NCBI GenBank assembly: GCA_020881915.1
Contig: JAJFPB010000001.1
Location: 6,448,001 to 6,512,000 of the forward strand
Direction of reading: 5' to 3'
Length of the DNA: 64,000 nt
Origin: Paramyrothecium sp. XJ0827
Taxonomy: Eukaryota; Ascomycota; Sordariomycetes; Hypocreales; Stachybotryaceae
In this document: piece by piece, positions 32,424-43,739 of the stretch
Numbering within the stretch: the stretch's first letter is position 1
How the letters are laid out: each line of letters starts with the position of its first letter
Notes under the pieces: generated by a model
What the model saw: the letters and a program-made list of their open reading frames with translations, nothing else
What the model was told of the DNA's origin: nothing
Database searches by the model: none
Position numbers and translations under genes: made by a program

Positions 32424-35400
32424 TCACCCACGCCACTCGGATCTCTCCATGTAGAAGCTCTCGGATTTTTCACACCCTCTCACCATTTTCAGCAGTTCTC
32501 TCGACAGGGGTAAAGCCCTGATTCGCTTCGTCCTGTCAGGCTCCAGCATTCTTCCCTCGATAAGGTCGAGCATCTGGTCGATGAAGCAAGTGCAGTGAGT
32601 GTGCTCTCTGAGCTTTCTTATCCATTCCTTGACGGCGGGCTTGATAACGGGTATGGACTGTCCATCCGGCCCTTGAGTCAAACTGAAAAAGATATCGGAA
32701 AAGAAACTGTACGCGTCTTGCGACATTCTTGCTTCGGGAAAGTCGACACGGACTGCATCAAACCCCAGCAGATACCAGGATATGTGCTCCAGGAAGACAC
32801 ATCCTAGGCTGAACACATCAGAAACAGGAGACACGAGCCCCTGTCCTTCGGGCAGATCGAATTCGGGTGGTTTGTAGGTTGTATCTTTGTCTAGAAGCCG
32901 TGGGTTCTGTTTGGAACGGGAGACTTTGGTGTGCAGCCTCCCCAGCCCGAAGTCGGCCAGAGTCAAGACAGGAGATAGAGGCGGGCTGGAACCACATTCA
33001 AACCACAACAGGTTCTTGGCCTTGATGTCGCCATGCCTCCCGTATAAGTCGCAATCCGATATATCTTCCGGCAGATGCTTGATGTTCTCGACGCGATCGT
33101 TGTGGACAACTTGAAGCGCTTCCGCAAGACCAAGGAACTGTCGGGCCATCCAGGGACAGTGCTTCTTGTTCCTTACTAAACTTGGGTTCAGCCTCCAGAA
33201 CTCTACCAGATCTCCGTCGGCCCAGTCGAAGAGAAGGTAAAACGTGGAGATGCCGTCGACAGGGTTGTATTCTTCGATGGTTGCGAGAAGCTGTATGAGA
33301 TGCTTTTTGCTCCCACCTTGATCTGCAGCGAAAAGGAGGGAAGTGAGCTCCAAATCGAAGTTTTGAAGGCTGTGGGATGTGAGTTGTTTCAGCGCGTAGT
33401 AGCCGTGACGGTTGCGCAGCTTTTTCAAGGTCAGTATTGATCATCGCGACATGGCTCAAGAAGCGGTATTACGTGTTGAGATCCGTTGTTTTTGACGGAT
33501 CAATGGCTATTCCGATCCATTGGTGGCTGGGATGTGGATGTCTTGTCTATAGCTTCCGCTGGTTAGCGCTAGCCTTTCTTCTTCTTTAATCAATATAATA
33601 TGCTCATTTCAACAGGTTATGAGCCCGGAAAAGCCACCATACAGCTGAGTATCCTCCTAATCATGATTTCCACTATAACTCGAGGTCTAATCGCCTCCTT
33701 CCACTGCGACAAAGATACTCACCACACCTTACCCGAAATTTTAACCGAATAGTGATTTAGGAATCAAACACTGGGTTTTGCACACTTCCCGGCCTCACCC
33801 GTCACCAGCCTCTCGATTAAAATCCTTGCGCAAAACTTTCGCCATAGACTCGACCTCACGATGGCTTCACACGACTATAATTTAAGAGCTCGACCCCTCT
33901 TGAAACCGAGCTTCCTTTGTTTCCTCCACAAGCAACATTTTTCCTCTCATCGTGTCGCTGACCTTGACGGATGTTCTGTTGCTGGATGCTGTTGTTTAAT
34001 CTTGTTGAATATGTGGCAAAAGGAACCTCTTGGAAGCTGCTGGAAAGGAAGGAATTTGCCACAGGAATATCCCCACCTATCGCTACAGGCTGATAAAGCA
34101 GCTATTCTAGTTGATTCCACATCGCTTAGAAAAGGACCTCTGAGGCCTTGTATCTCCGAGTGGTTCCCTTCTAAGTTTTGAGTCCTGGGCAACCCACGCC
34201 GACACCGACGACTCGCTTTCAGACGCAAGTTCAACCAACATTTGGGGCCTTGAAGTTACCTCAATTGCCTCATCAGAACCAGGAGAAACCCACGTTACAG
34301 CCAATGGGAGCTCCGACTCATCCGTTACCGATACCATCGACAACAACGAGCATTCCAGCCTCGCGCTCGCAAGGGACATCGCTAGGCTGAAGAGGGAAGA
34401 TTCACCTGAACCTGCCCTTCACTCGTCCCACGCCTTCTCTCGTCCAGCCATCAAGGAATCCATCCTCAAGCATGTCGGCCTCGAAGGAATCGACAGGAAC
34501 ACTTGGCAACCTAGCCAACATCCCGAAGCTAGAATCAACAGCGGGATGGATCAACTGGAGCCGAGAAATGAAGGATCATCTCACGATGTCGGGTTATGGA
34601 GACTTGTTCAAACGAAACAAGGACAAACCCACCGGCACCAGCGCCGCGACCGTTGAAAAGATCGACAACTGGCTCTCCAAGCAGGAACGCGCGTGCGGAG
34701 CCGTCCTCAATCGACTTGGATACAACGCCAGGGAGCAGGTAAAGGACAAGGAGACCGTCACGGAGATGTTCAGTGAGCTTGAGAAGCGCTTCAAACCAAA
34801 GGGAAGCGCGGTTTTCCAAGAACTCGATCGACGATACAACAGCCTCACCCTAGACCAATGCTCGGGAGTCATGAACTTCGCGGAACGGCTGCGAGAAGCT
34901 CAATCTGAACTCTTGCAACTAGACGAGACATGCAAAATCGGCACGCCTCAATTCATCAATAAGTTCCTAACCGGACTTGGCCCCGAATACGAAGTGTTCC
35001 TCACTGCTTTCTACCAAAACCACAACTTGCTGCCCGAAAGAGGCTCCAACGGAGAAGTAACCAAACCTGCCGTCACATTCGAAATCGCCCTTGCCGCAGC
35101 AGAGCAAGAGGAGATGAACATTCAACAACGAGAAAAGACCAAGATACAACAAACAGCTCTGCTGGCTGGAACACGTGGTCTTCGCAAAGACCGAGTGACT
35201 CAAACATGCGACCACTGCAACAAACCAGGTCACAACAAGGCCGGATGTTTTGGCTTACACCCCGACCTTCTTGAGGAGTTCAGGAGAAAACGAGCACTTC
35301 GGAGTGAACGACGAGAAACCAAGCTTGAGAGGAGAAAGGAGAACTCCTCGTCGCTGCAACCTGACGAGGATCACACTGCCGCCGTCGCCTTCTTAAACAC

Positions 35401-38400
35401 GGCCTTTCTATCTCTTCAACCCCAGTTTGGCCTGGCTGCATCAGAACCATCCAAACTACTGGAGCGAATCCACGTATTGGACAGTGGCGCCTCCTCCCAC
35501 ACGTTCTGCCACCGACGGAACTTTACATCACTCGAGAAATTCACCGGCTCTGCCATCAACGGCATAGCTGGCTCGGCCATTATGCCTGAGGGGCAAGGCA
35601 CATACACCCTCAAAACCATATGGAACAATACCAAGGGAAAGACAACCTTTCATAAGGCACTTTACGTGCCAGGCGCTCACTGCAACCTCATCTCAGTCTC
35701 AGTCCTTGAGGAAGATGGAGCAACTATTCTATTTCGAAAAGGACGAGCTGTCGTTACAAACCACGGTAAAGTCATCCTCAGCGCCACTAGGAAATTCGGT
35801 CTATACGTCATCGACGAAGATGACGAACAACTGCACACCGCTATGGCCGCCTACTCCGTCAGCGACCCCAAACTGCAGATCTGGCATGACAGGCTCGGCC
35901 ATTTGGGAGAACAGAACTTACATTGACTCATGAAGATGTCCACGGGCATCACTCCTCTATCTGACTCCAACGTCTGTGAAGCGTGCGTAAAAGGGCGCAT
36001 GAAGGAAAGGCCTCATCGCGGATGCATTCGAAAAGGAACAAGACCACTGGAGAGCGTTCACGGCGATATCGCTGGCCCTTTCTCAGACGAAGGCATCGAC
36101 GGCCATAGATACTGGGCCTGTTTCATAGACGATTTCACCAAAATGACCTGGGTCTTCCCAATCAGGCAAAAGTCCGAATTTGGCAACTGCTTTCGAAAAC
36201 TTCTGGAACAAGCTGAGACACCAACCCGTCGCTGCCGTTACCTTCGCCTCGATCGGGCGGGAGAAAACCAAGCTGATACAATCACTCTCTACTGCGAAAA
36301 CAAGATAATTGAGATGATCTTCTCTGCTACCGAACAGCACGAACAAAACGGGGTGGCCGAAGTAGCAAACCGTGTCCTACTCGAGAAAGTCACAACGACT
36401 CTCATCCATTCAGGACTGGAAAAGAAATTCTGGCCATACGTCCTCAAATCCATGGCATATATACGAAACCTCTCACCAGCCTCGGGTCGTCAAATCACAC
36501 CTTATGAAGCATGGCACAAGGAAGTGCCGGACCTCTCCCATCTCCGAGTTATCGGCAGCCGAGGCTTTGCAAAAATGCCTTCAGCCAAACGGAAGAAGAT
36601 GGACGACAAGACAATCCCCTGCCGACTCCTCGGCTATCAAAGGAGCACAAACTACGTCTTAGTCGACGATGATGGAAGAATATTCTTTGCGAATAACGTC
36701 GTGTTCGATGAGGAATCCCTGCCGAGAAAACGAATTGCATCCGAGCAACCAACTGACGAACCCAACGCAAAACGGATGGATCTCACACCATCTCTTCCAA
36801 CTATACCCCTAACCGAAAACATCAGAACAGACGAAGAGATACAGGCAGCCCTCAACCAATCCTATCTACCGAACCAAGACGAGCCGAGCTTCCATGTGGA
36901 ACTGGGGACTCCAGAAAGAACACAAAGCCCCGACGGTGTAATCAATGAACACCAAGTCCCAATGGAATCAACCGACCGTCATTCCGAACTACGCTTTCCA
37001 GTACGGGAAACCCGAGGACAAATGCCATCGAGATACACAGTCCTAGCTCAACAAGACCCAGAAGCTCAACAAAACCAATGGCGTTTCACCATGATTGCCA
37101 TTCATCTGGCCATGATCGCCAACAACCTCGAACCGACCGAACCCGAAACCTTTGCCGAAGCAATGAATTCGCCACATAGCGAACAATGGATGCATGCCAT
37201 GATTGACGAAATCGACTCCTTAACGAGAAACGGCACCTTCATACCAGTCAACCTACCTCCAGGAAAACATACTCTCCAAGGCAAATGGGTATATAAGCTC
37301 AAGCGAGGAAAGGATGGCGAGATTACCAGATTCAAAGCTCGCTTCGTTGTCAGAGGCTTCGAACAAAAGAGGGAATCGACTACCACGAGACGTTTGCCTC
37401 CGTGGTCAAGCCGATGAGCTATAAAATGATCTTCGCTATCGCTGCGGCCCTGGACCTTGAACTAGAACAAATGGATGTCAAAACTGCCTTCCTTTACGGT
37501 GGTGTTAAAGAAGAAATCTACGTCACTCAGCCACAGGGCTTCGACGACAAATCAGGCAAAGTCTTCCGACTGCGGAAGGCTCTCTACGGTCTTAAACAAT
37601 CTCCCCGAATCTGGTACCAGACATTATCTGATTTTCTGGAAACCCTCGGCTTCAAACCACTCAACGCCGATGTTGGCGTTTTCATCCGTGGCACAACCTA
37701 CATCGCCGTCTACGTGGATGATCTCCTAATCGCTGGTCCCGATAAGGAAGAAATCCGCCAAATCAAAGCCGCCTTGAGCAAGAAATTCGAAATGACTGAT
37801 CTTGGTCCGTGTCAGTACTATCTGGGAATGTCCGTCCGGAGAGACAGACGCAACAAGGCCATCTTCCTCTCCCAACGAGCATATGTCGAGAAGGTCCTAC
37901 GGGAATTTGACATGTGGGAGAGCAAGCCAGTCACAACTCCCTAAGCACGTCTAAATTCCAACCTGTCCCAGACGAATACAAAGCGTCTGAAACGACGAAA
38001 CTATGGTACGCAAAGGCAATTGGTTCACTTATGTATGCCATGCTTGGCACTCGCCCAGACATCGCATTTGCCGTCTCTCTCTGCAGCCGATATCTGGGAA
38101 ACCCAACCAACGAGCACGTCCAAGCCGTCAAGCGCATCATGAGGTACTTACGAGGAACGATCGACTTGGAACTCGTTTTCAGCGGACCACTCAGACCGTT
38201 AGTTGGGTACACCGACTCAGACTGGGCTGGCGACCACGACACTAGACGGTCAACGGCTGGTTATGTCTTCAATGTCGGTACAGGCGCCATCAGTTGGAGC
38301 TCCAAACGACAACCAACGGTCGCACTATCATCCTGCGAAGCGGAATACATGGGGCAAACACAATGCACCAAAGAAGCGATCTGGCTACGAGGGTTGCTGC

Positions 38401-40549
38401 GCGAACTTCTGGCCCAATACAAACATGGAGACCTTCAAACAACTATCCTCTACGGGGACAATCAAGGGGCAATTGCAATGGCCAAGAATCCACAGTTCCA
38501 CGCCAGGACTAAGCACATTGACCTTCAATGGCATTACGTTCGAGAACGAGTCTCGGATGGAGACGTTGAGCTCCAATATGTCCCAACCGAGCAACAAATT
38601 GCAGATGGACTTACGAAACCCCTTCCAAAAGACCGTTTTATCGTGTTTCGCAACGCGCTGGGCCTCTCAATCCATGATTCACTGTTGGTCACGCAAATAT
38701 GGGTCATGAGAAAAGGTGGTGACCGGGAACACCTAGCCAACCGACACTCCCGGCGCCGAAAGTCTATTATATCAAATTCATACGGTCTTTTACCCTTTCC
38801 ATCATGCCCCAAGTGGGAGAAAATGGGAGCCCAACAGTCTATCCCAATCATCGAGCCTCCAAGTGACCCACAAGTCCTCGGTTCGGAACCCTTCGGCTTC
38901 CTGCAACAAACCTACAACAGCTTCAGCTGTATCTGAGCGCTCATTACGTACATACCAGAGCCATTTCATTCAGGAACGTACCACACAAGAGCCAATTGGA
39001 AAGAATCCCATGGCAAACGAACACGATCGAGATACAAAACTACAAAACTACTAACACAGCAAACGCTGTTGGATTGGCTTCCTCAGCCTTAATAACCACA
39101 GTCCTACAAGACATGCAACGGAACCTGCTCAATCGGATCCGGCCAAAGAAATCAAAATACCTCGACGATCGTAGTCGAAAATACCAACAAATGACAATAT
39201 TAATGTCCTCTATATTTATTTTGGAAAAATATAGACCTGCGATGAAGTGGGAGATCTGGGGTGTTAAGGCTCCAGTGATCGAAGAATCCAAGGCTTCATT
39301 CAAACATCAAACATCAAATAATCTGGAGGATCTGGGGTGCTAAGGCCCCAGTGACCGAGCAATCCAACGCAGGTGTGGTAATAGAAGCTCTTTCCTGTTT
39401 TTCACCCACGAAGGTGTTTTTGAGGTTTTAATGAGGCCACACTCTGTTACGCAGAAACATCTCGCACCAATGGCTCGAGTGGGAGTGTTGAGATCCGTTG
39501 TTTTTGACGGATCAATGGCTATTCCGATCCATTGGTGGCTGGGATGTGGATGTCTTGTCTATAGCTTCCGCTGGTTAGCGCTAGCCTTTCTTCTTCTTTA
39601 ATCAATATAATATGCTCATTTCAACATTACGTACTTCACTCTCCCCGAATTTGCAATGGGAATCACAAATCTCTACTCGAGAGATTTCACTGAAAGAGCC
39701 ATACCGCCACTGCTCGACCTCATGATTAGGGTCAGTAGCGAGTCCGTCTTTCTTCTTCGCGTCTCTGGGCGACTGTGGCCTTTTCTTCCCCTTGTGAAAT
39801 GGTAGGCACTCTCCTTTCTCAATCCGGTAATGGGAGTGAAGAGGGCCTTGCCATTTGAGGTAAGGTGCTGTCAGGCGACGGTTCCACGCCATGAAGCTAT
39901 CGCGCTGGTTCAAACTCAGAGAGCTGTTGAAGGTTTCATGGCTGTGTGTAGCATCTTGGCATATGAGCCTGTCCGTGGTCATCATAGCATCTGGTCCTCT
40001 GATGAATTCGTGACGAAGAGGCAGGCATCCATCGCTCAAGCCATCTTCCATGTAATCCTTGATCCTGTCCGGAAGCTCCACTCCGATCAAAATACCCAGC
40101 AGCTTCAGGCATGGCGAGCGCGTGCTACTCCCAAAGCAAATGTCCTGCGCCACTCTATGCTTGTCTGGCTCATCGCTGAAACAAGGAAGTCCCAACACAA
40201 GCCGCAAGACCCTTTGGGGAGTAAGAATTCGTGCAAAAACGTGGCGGGGAACAAAGTCCTTGGAACCGTCGTAGAAGCACAAATAACGGTTGTCAGTGTG
40301 ATAGAGTTCCGTTTGGATGGTGCGAATGAGTTCGTCCACGGCGACATCACTCTCCGCGCTTGTCAGATGGATGTTGCCTCGCTGGCAGCTGAAGTCTTCG
40401 CGATAAAGCCGTTCCCCATTGTCTTTAATTATCTGGACTCGATTTGGGTTGTTGAGTCCGAAGTTCTCCTTGGTTAGTGGAGCGCCACCGTTAGCAACAA
40501 TACCACTGGAAGGTCCTGCTCCGTTGGGTCTGCCGGTTTCGGATACCAT
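32424..40549 (-). CDS. Protein kinase with fungal N-terminal domain, interrupted by a copia element in its intron
   Basis: Two coding parts: 40549-39635 (305 aa) and 33419-32424 (331 aa plus stop), joined in phase as ...FGESE/LRNRHGYYALKQL. The N-terminal half contains FSCQRGNIHL-type segments and VELPDRIKDYMEDGLSDGCL, a conserved layout seen ahead of the kinase domain in many filamentous-fungal kinases. The kinase part shows YALKQL (ATP-site Lys), GRHGDIKAKNLLWF (catalytic loop HGDIKxxN), LADFGLG (DFG) and KPPEFDLP with DVFSLGC. Residues needed for activity are present. Between the two parts lies the retroelement at 33474-39626. Without it the intron is 57 nt (donor GTACGT at 39634, branch-like CTGAC, acceptor AG at 33420). 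Whether a 6.2 kb intron is still spliced is unknown. Confidence 0.85.
33469..33473. repeat. Target-site duplication, left copy (TTACG)
   Basis: Five bases immediately before the left LTR, matching 39627-39631 immediately after the right LTR. Five-base duplications are usual for Ty1/copia integration. Confidence 0.92.
33474..33614 (+). repeat. Left LTR (5' LTR) of copia element, 141 bp
   Basis: Starts TGTTGAGATCC, ends CATTTCAACA, so the inverted terminal bases are TGTTGA/TCAACA. The sequence is the same, base for base, as 39486-39626. A possible promoter/TATA-like stretch (CAATATAATATG) lies near the end. Confidence 0.97.
33615..33626 (+). other. Primer-binding site for half-tRNA initiator Met
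   Basis: GGTTATGAGCCC follows the left LTR with no gap. Its complement GGGCTCATAACC is the anticodon arm of eukaryotic initiator tRNA-Met (anticodon CAT). Drosophila copia and some fungal copia elements are primed by the 5' half of this tRNA, cut in the anticodon loop, instead of the 3' end of a tRNA. The match is seen directly; the priming mode is inferred from that family. Confidence 0.8.
34472..38936 (+). pseudogene. Copia gag-pol, broken by one stop and two frameshifts
   Basis: Gag starts at 34472 and runs through a zinc knuckle CDHCNKPGHNKAGCF (about 35208-35250), the protease motif LDSGASSH (about 35480) and a pre-integrase HDRLGHLG. A TGA at 35924 interrupts the frame, which continues in phase into integrase (HGDIAGPF, LDRAGENQ, NGVAEVANR). 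Near 37370 the frame shifts inside reverse transcriptase, after ARFVVRGFEQKR. The next segment carries DVKTAFLYG and the catalytic YVDDLLIAG. A second shift near 37940 precedes RNase H (GYTDSDWAGD, ALSSCEAEYM, LYGDNQGAI, ADGLTKPL). The stop can come from CGA to TGA, and each frameshift fits loss of one base in a run of four. A reading frame upstream (33861-34181) begins MASHDYNLRARP and may be an older gag start. Confidence 0.93.
39253..39370 (+). repeat. Two imperfect direct copies inside the copia 3' region
   Basis: GATCTGGGGTGTTAAGGCTC begins at 39253 and a close copy, with GCTAAGGCCCCAGTGACCGA, begins at 39329. About 42 bases are shared with several differences, at an offset of 76. They lie between the RNase H stop and the right LTR, in non-coding DNA. 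Role unknown. Confidence 0.75.
39486..39626 (+). repeat. Right LTR (3' LTR) of copia element, 141 bp
   Basis: Same 141 bases as the left LTR with no difference that I can find. Preceded by the purine-rich GAGTGGGAG and followed by the TTACG duplication and then the kinase exon. Confidence 0.97.
39627..39631. repeat. Target-site duplication, right copy (TTACG)
   Basis: Matches 33469-33473. On the minus strand it overlaps the kinase intron donor (GTACGTAA), showing that the insertion point is 8 nt inside the intron. Confidence 0.92.
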
Positions 40550-42556
40550 CGCTCCCAGTTGTCGTCAAGTCCGCAGCGAGAATAGGTTATCACCCTTAGT
40601 TACGGCTCATGCGGGAGCTTGTCTTGGTATGGTAGTGCCGGGTTTGGCGAAGGTCCAGGACGAGGCTATCGTTGTACAGCAGAAGTAGGTCTTAGCCAGG
40701 AAATACAGTGTGGCACTGCGGATGATATCAGCTGCAACAGCGTGAAGTTGGTCGAAAAATGCGCAGGTGAAGCAAACGAGGCAGAGACGAATGGAAGGGG
40801 TTCGGATAGAGGAAGGAGTGTCGATCAAAGTACAAATGTCTAGGCGTTCACGGGCATGGCTGAGCGTTCAATATATGGATTAACGGCAGGACAATGGAAT
40901 CTTCTCTAAATCGCAACAAGAGTCTCTGCGATCGCAGCCTGCGAACACCATCCCCCTTCGGACCCGCATGTTCGTTGGGCTACCTGCTTGCCCGGTCAAA
41001 TGCGAAATTACAAGGCAATCGGTAGCCTCGCTGTCCATCCACAAAGGGTGAATGCCACAGGCTAGCCCAGTCACAGGTGTTTGCGCTGGTCGCGGACCAC
41101 TTGTGCTTGGGGACACTGGCAGGATGGCGTACTGCTGTGAAACCACAAGATGAAGAGCCCGGAAGTATCTAGTCCTGCTACAAGTGCCGCATGTCTCTCG
41201 GCACTGATTCCCCGTCCAACGCGACATGGCACGGCTTGTCTCACCTGTCCACGCTACCTGTTTGTATTTGTGCTGAAGGCTCCCCGACGCAACGTAACGT
41301 GCGGCATGTCAGGCTCCTTGACCGCCTCGCAGGAAGCCCTGCAGGTCGCACATTTCACCGCACCTTGTGGAAGGTTCAAGGCTTCTGTGTCCGTACAACG
41401 TTTGTCCTTGGACGGGTGAGCGCTTCTAGGTCAGCCGTGCTGCACTGAGCATCATTGCTTTCCTGAGTGGCAAAGTGCGCGAAAGAACACGGGACTGGGA
41501 GTTTCGTGTATCCCGCAATTCCAGCAATGAAAAGGAAGAAAAATGGGAAAAGGCTTGAGAAAAGCTTACAAATTCGGAGTATTTCATTGTCATTTAGATC
41601 ATAAACCCACATAAAACCGTTATTGTAACGGGCATAAAACAGCCAAAATGTTAACAATTAGTCGTAATTTTGCCCCCACACAGCATCTCCTTTTTGCGAA
41701 TCGCTGGCATGGCGACACTCAGGTCAGCCCCTTGTGGCTCAGATGTCTGCATGCCACAGCCCGCATCCGAGTGCGCTGGCCTTGCCACACCGGCCTGCTA
41801 CATGCATAGCCTCCTTGTCCGACCCCAGCGGTATCATGAGGGCGCACAAGAGTGGAGGCGTGGCAGCCAGGTTGGTGTGGAACGCCACACAAATACGAAA
41901 GGACTTTTGGAATCAGCACCTGTCTGGGTTGAGATTGGACAGTCAATCTTTGCCCTCTGCGACCCTACTCACGGTATCTGGTTTGCCCAGAATGTTGGTG
42001 TGCTGTGATTCACGAGCATCCAGCTATGCCTTGAAGGCTGTGAGGACACACCATCACTTTCCATTCCTCAAACAGAAGACCTTTTCCCTTTCTGGTAGTC
42101 TTGAATCAGAGTGATTGGCAAACAGGGATGATGAAACCATCATACTTTGCATGCAATCCTGCCATGGTGTGGCGGCTCTGCTGCGGGGCCCGATCTGGAC
42201 CATGGCCAATAGATACACAATCTGATAACATCTCGGAAGAGCCCTCCTCGTTCTCACCATGTTGCTGGTTGTGCATTGAAAGGATCTATTACACTGGAGC
42301 CTTCGGTTTTATAAAAGTGTTTAAAGGCAAACCGTTGGGTTATATCCTCATGGGTGAGCCTCCAAGAAGCGGTCTCGCCTCGAAACTGTTTCGTAGCTGC
42401 ATATGCGCACTTGGCTCATGCACCGACCCCCTTTCCGCGTCTTGTGGCGAGCCGACCAAACATCTTAAATTCTTGAGTCTCCCGACTAGGAGTCCCATCC
42501 CATGATGACATCCGTCACTCCCGCCCCTACTTAACGCTCATGATTTGCAAGCATTC
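40550..42556. other. 2 kb spacer upstream of the kinase gene, no supported gene
   Basis: Frames up to 134 codons occur on both strands, but none shows a known domain or a plausible start plus coding bias. The kinase promoter should lie just above 40549. 41480-41660 is AT-rich. No RNA gene seen. Confidence 0.4.
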
Positions 42557-42637
42557 ACATACCGCCTTCCCCATACCGCCTCCCCATACCGCCTCCTCAA
42601 CCGCCTCCTCAACCGCCTCCTCATACCGCCTCCCATA
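42557..42637 (+). repeat. Tandem CCGCCTCC-type repeats before the small gene
   Basis: Seven units of 11-14 bases with the core ACCGCCTCC and variable ends (CCCAT, TCAA, TCAT). They end about 28 bases before the ATG at 42665, so they are in the promoter or 5' UTR of that gene. Pyrimidine-rich tracts are common in fungal 5' regions, but the regular spacing is notable. Confidence 0.85.
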
Positions 42638-42664
42638 ATCCCCAAACAGAAGGATATCACGAAA

Positions 42665-42921
42665 ATGCCCATCAGTCGAAGTGAAAGGTCGGTCGTACAC
42701 CGATTGACGAGATCTGACGATGGGAAGCAGAACGCATTTGTTTCGGCCTCGAGGGTCTCGTCGCGGGACCTGAAGGCATATCTTGACACTAATTACCCGG
42801 GGCGATACTCTGTCCAGGTGAGTTTTGGCTCAACAACGATTGTATTGAGCACCATTCTAACAATCCTCAGCTCAAATTGGACGAGTATAAGATCACAATC
42901 TCAAATCCTTCTACTGGATGA
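42665..42921 (+). CDS. Small protein (67 aa), paralogue of the 31764 gene
   Basis: Two exons, 42665-42817 and 42871-42921, joined in phase to 67 aa; the intron is 53 nt with GTGAGT donor and CAG acceptor. The N-terminus is basic (MPISRSERSVVHRLTR). The core DLKAYLDTNYPGRYSVQ, then LKLDEYKITISNPSTG after the intron, lines up with the core of the 75-aa protein at 31764, and the intron sits at the equivalent position. The C-terminal third exon of the other gene has no visible counterpart; a further splice near 42911 is possible but not supported. No known domain; function unknown. Confidence 0.5.
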
Positions 42922-43739
42922 TCGTAGATGATACGTTCTCCGAGATCAACAGCGGTGTCGGATTGCCAAGCAGGCAGATGTTTTTAACGAACTGGGACTT
43001 TGGCTGGCCCTATTGCGGTGCTTTACAGACCCCACACACGCAGGCATAGAGCATAATGGGAACATCAGATCGTTTTGCCTAGCAAAGACCTCGTGGTACA
43101 CTTGGATGTGTAGATTCGATCTATCCCTACACAGGACGGGACTGTGCTTTCAGGGACAAGTTGTGTGAGCGCCCACCGTGAGCTCTGAGTGAACTTGAAG
43201 CGTACAGTTATCTGTAGAGGTGTCCGGGTGACTTTCTCCTGATCCATGCTCCGTTCTATGCCCAGCAGATCCCGGATCGGACCAGCTCCGGTTCCCATGT
43301 CGCACTCACCAGGGTCGACCGCCGTAACAGCAATCATGCTCGTTACTCGCGCATCGTAGGAGAAGGGTGAGGTCCCAAGCGCCGCTGTCCTCTCACCTGA
43401 CTCAGTATTTGCAAACGTAAACGCATGCTGAGCTCCGCCCACATCAAACTGGGTTCCGGGCCCAACCCTACTAGCGCGCCGAAGTCTCCCACCCATCTCC
43501 ACCGGCGCGGCCGGTCTACCCACCGATTCTCCAATGGGAGACAACCCAACGGCCGGAACGGGGCCCTCTTCTCCCAAACCCGGCCACGCCAAAGCGAAGA
43601 AAATTTTCTCTTTCCAAGCTCCAAGGCTTATAAGCAAAATAATGTCGAGCGTTTTCCAACAATCACCCCCAGCGCACGAGAACCCGCGCCGAGGGCGGTC
43701 GACTCAGACCCCCTCCGGCACCAACCATTGAGAAAACCT
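42922..43739. other. Spacer before tRNA-Lys, no supported gene
   Basis: About 800 bases. The 190-codon minus-strand frame at 43065-43637 overlaps the 192-codon plus-strand frame at 43425-44003 that reads through the tRNA; neither has a domain, and GC-rich sequence explains their length. Confidence 0.4.

Larger units (their letters stand above)
33474..39626 (+). mobile_element. Ty1/copia LTR retrotransposon, 6,153 bp
   Basis: Complete element bounded by two 141 bp LTRs (TG...CA) with a 5 bp target duplication. Order of coding is gag with CCHC knuckle, protease, integrase, reverse transcriptase, RNase H, which is the copia order. A primer-binding site follows the left LTR directly, and a purine-rich stretch GAGTGGGAG precedes the right LTR (39477-39485). 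The LTRs are identical as read, so the insertion is recent. Yet the coding region has one stop and two frameshifts. The element lies antisense to the kinase gene it sits in. Confidence 0.97.

Noticed and set aside
33474..39626. Repeat-induced point mutation of the copia element
   Set aside because: Only one C-to-T type stop is seen, and the two LTRs are identical.
42557..42637. CRISPR-like array
   Set aside because: Units are only 11-14 bases and contiguous without spacers, and the host is eukaryotic.
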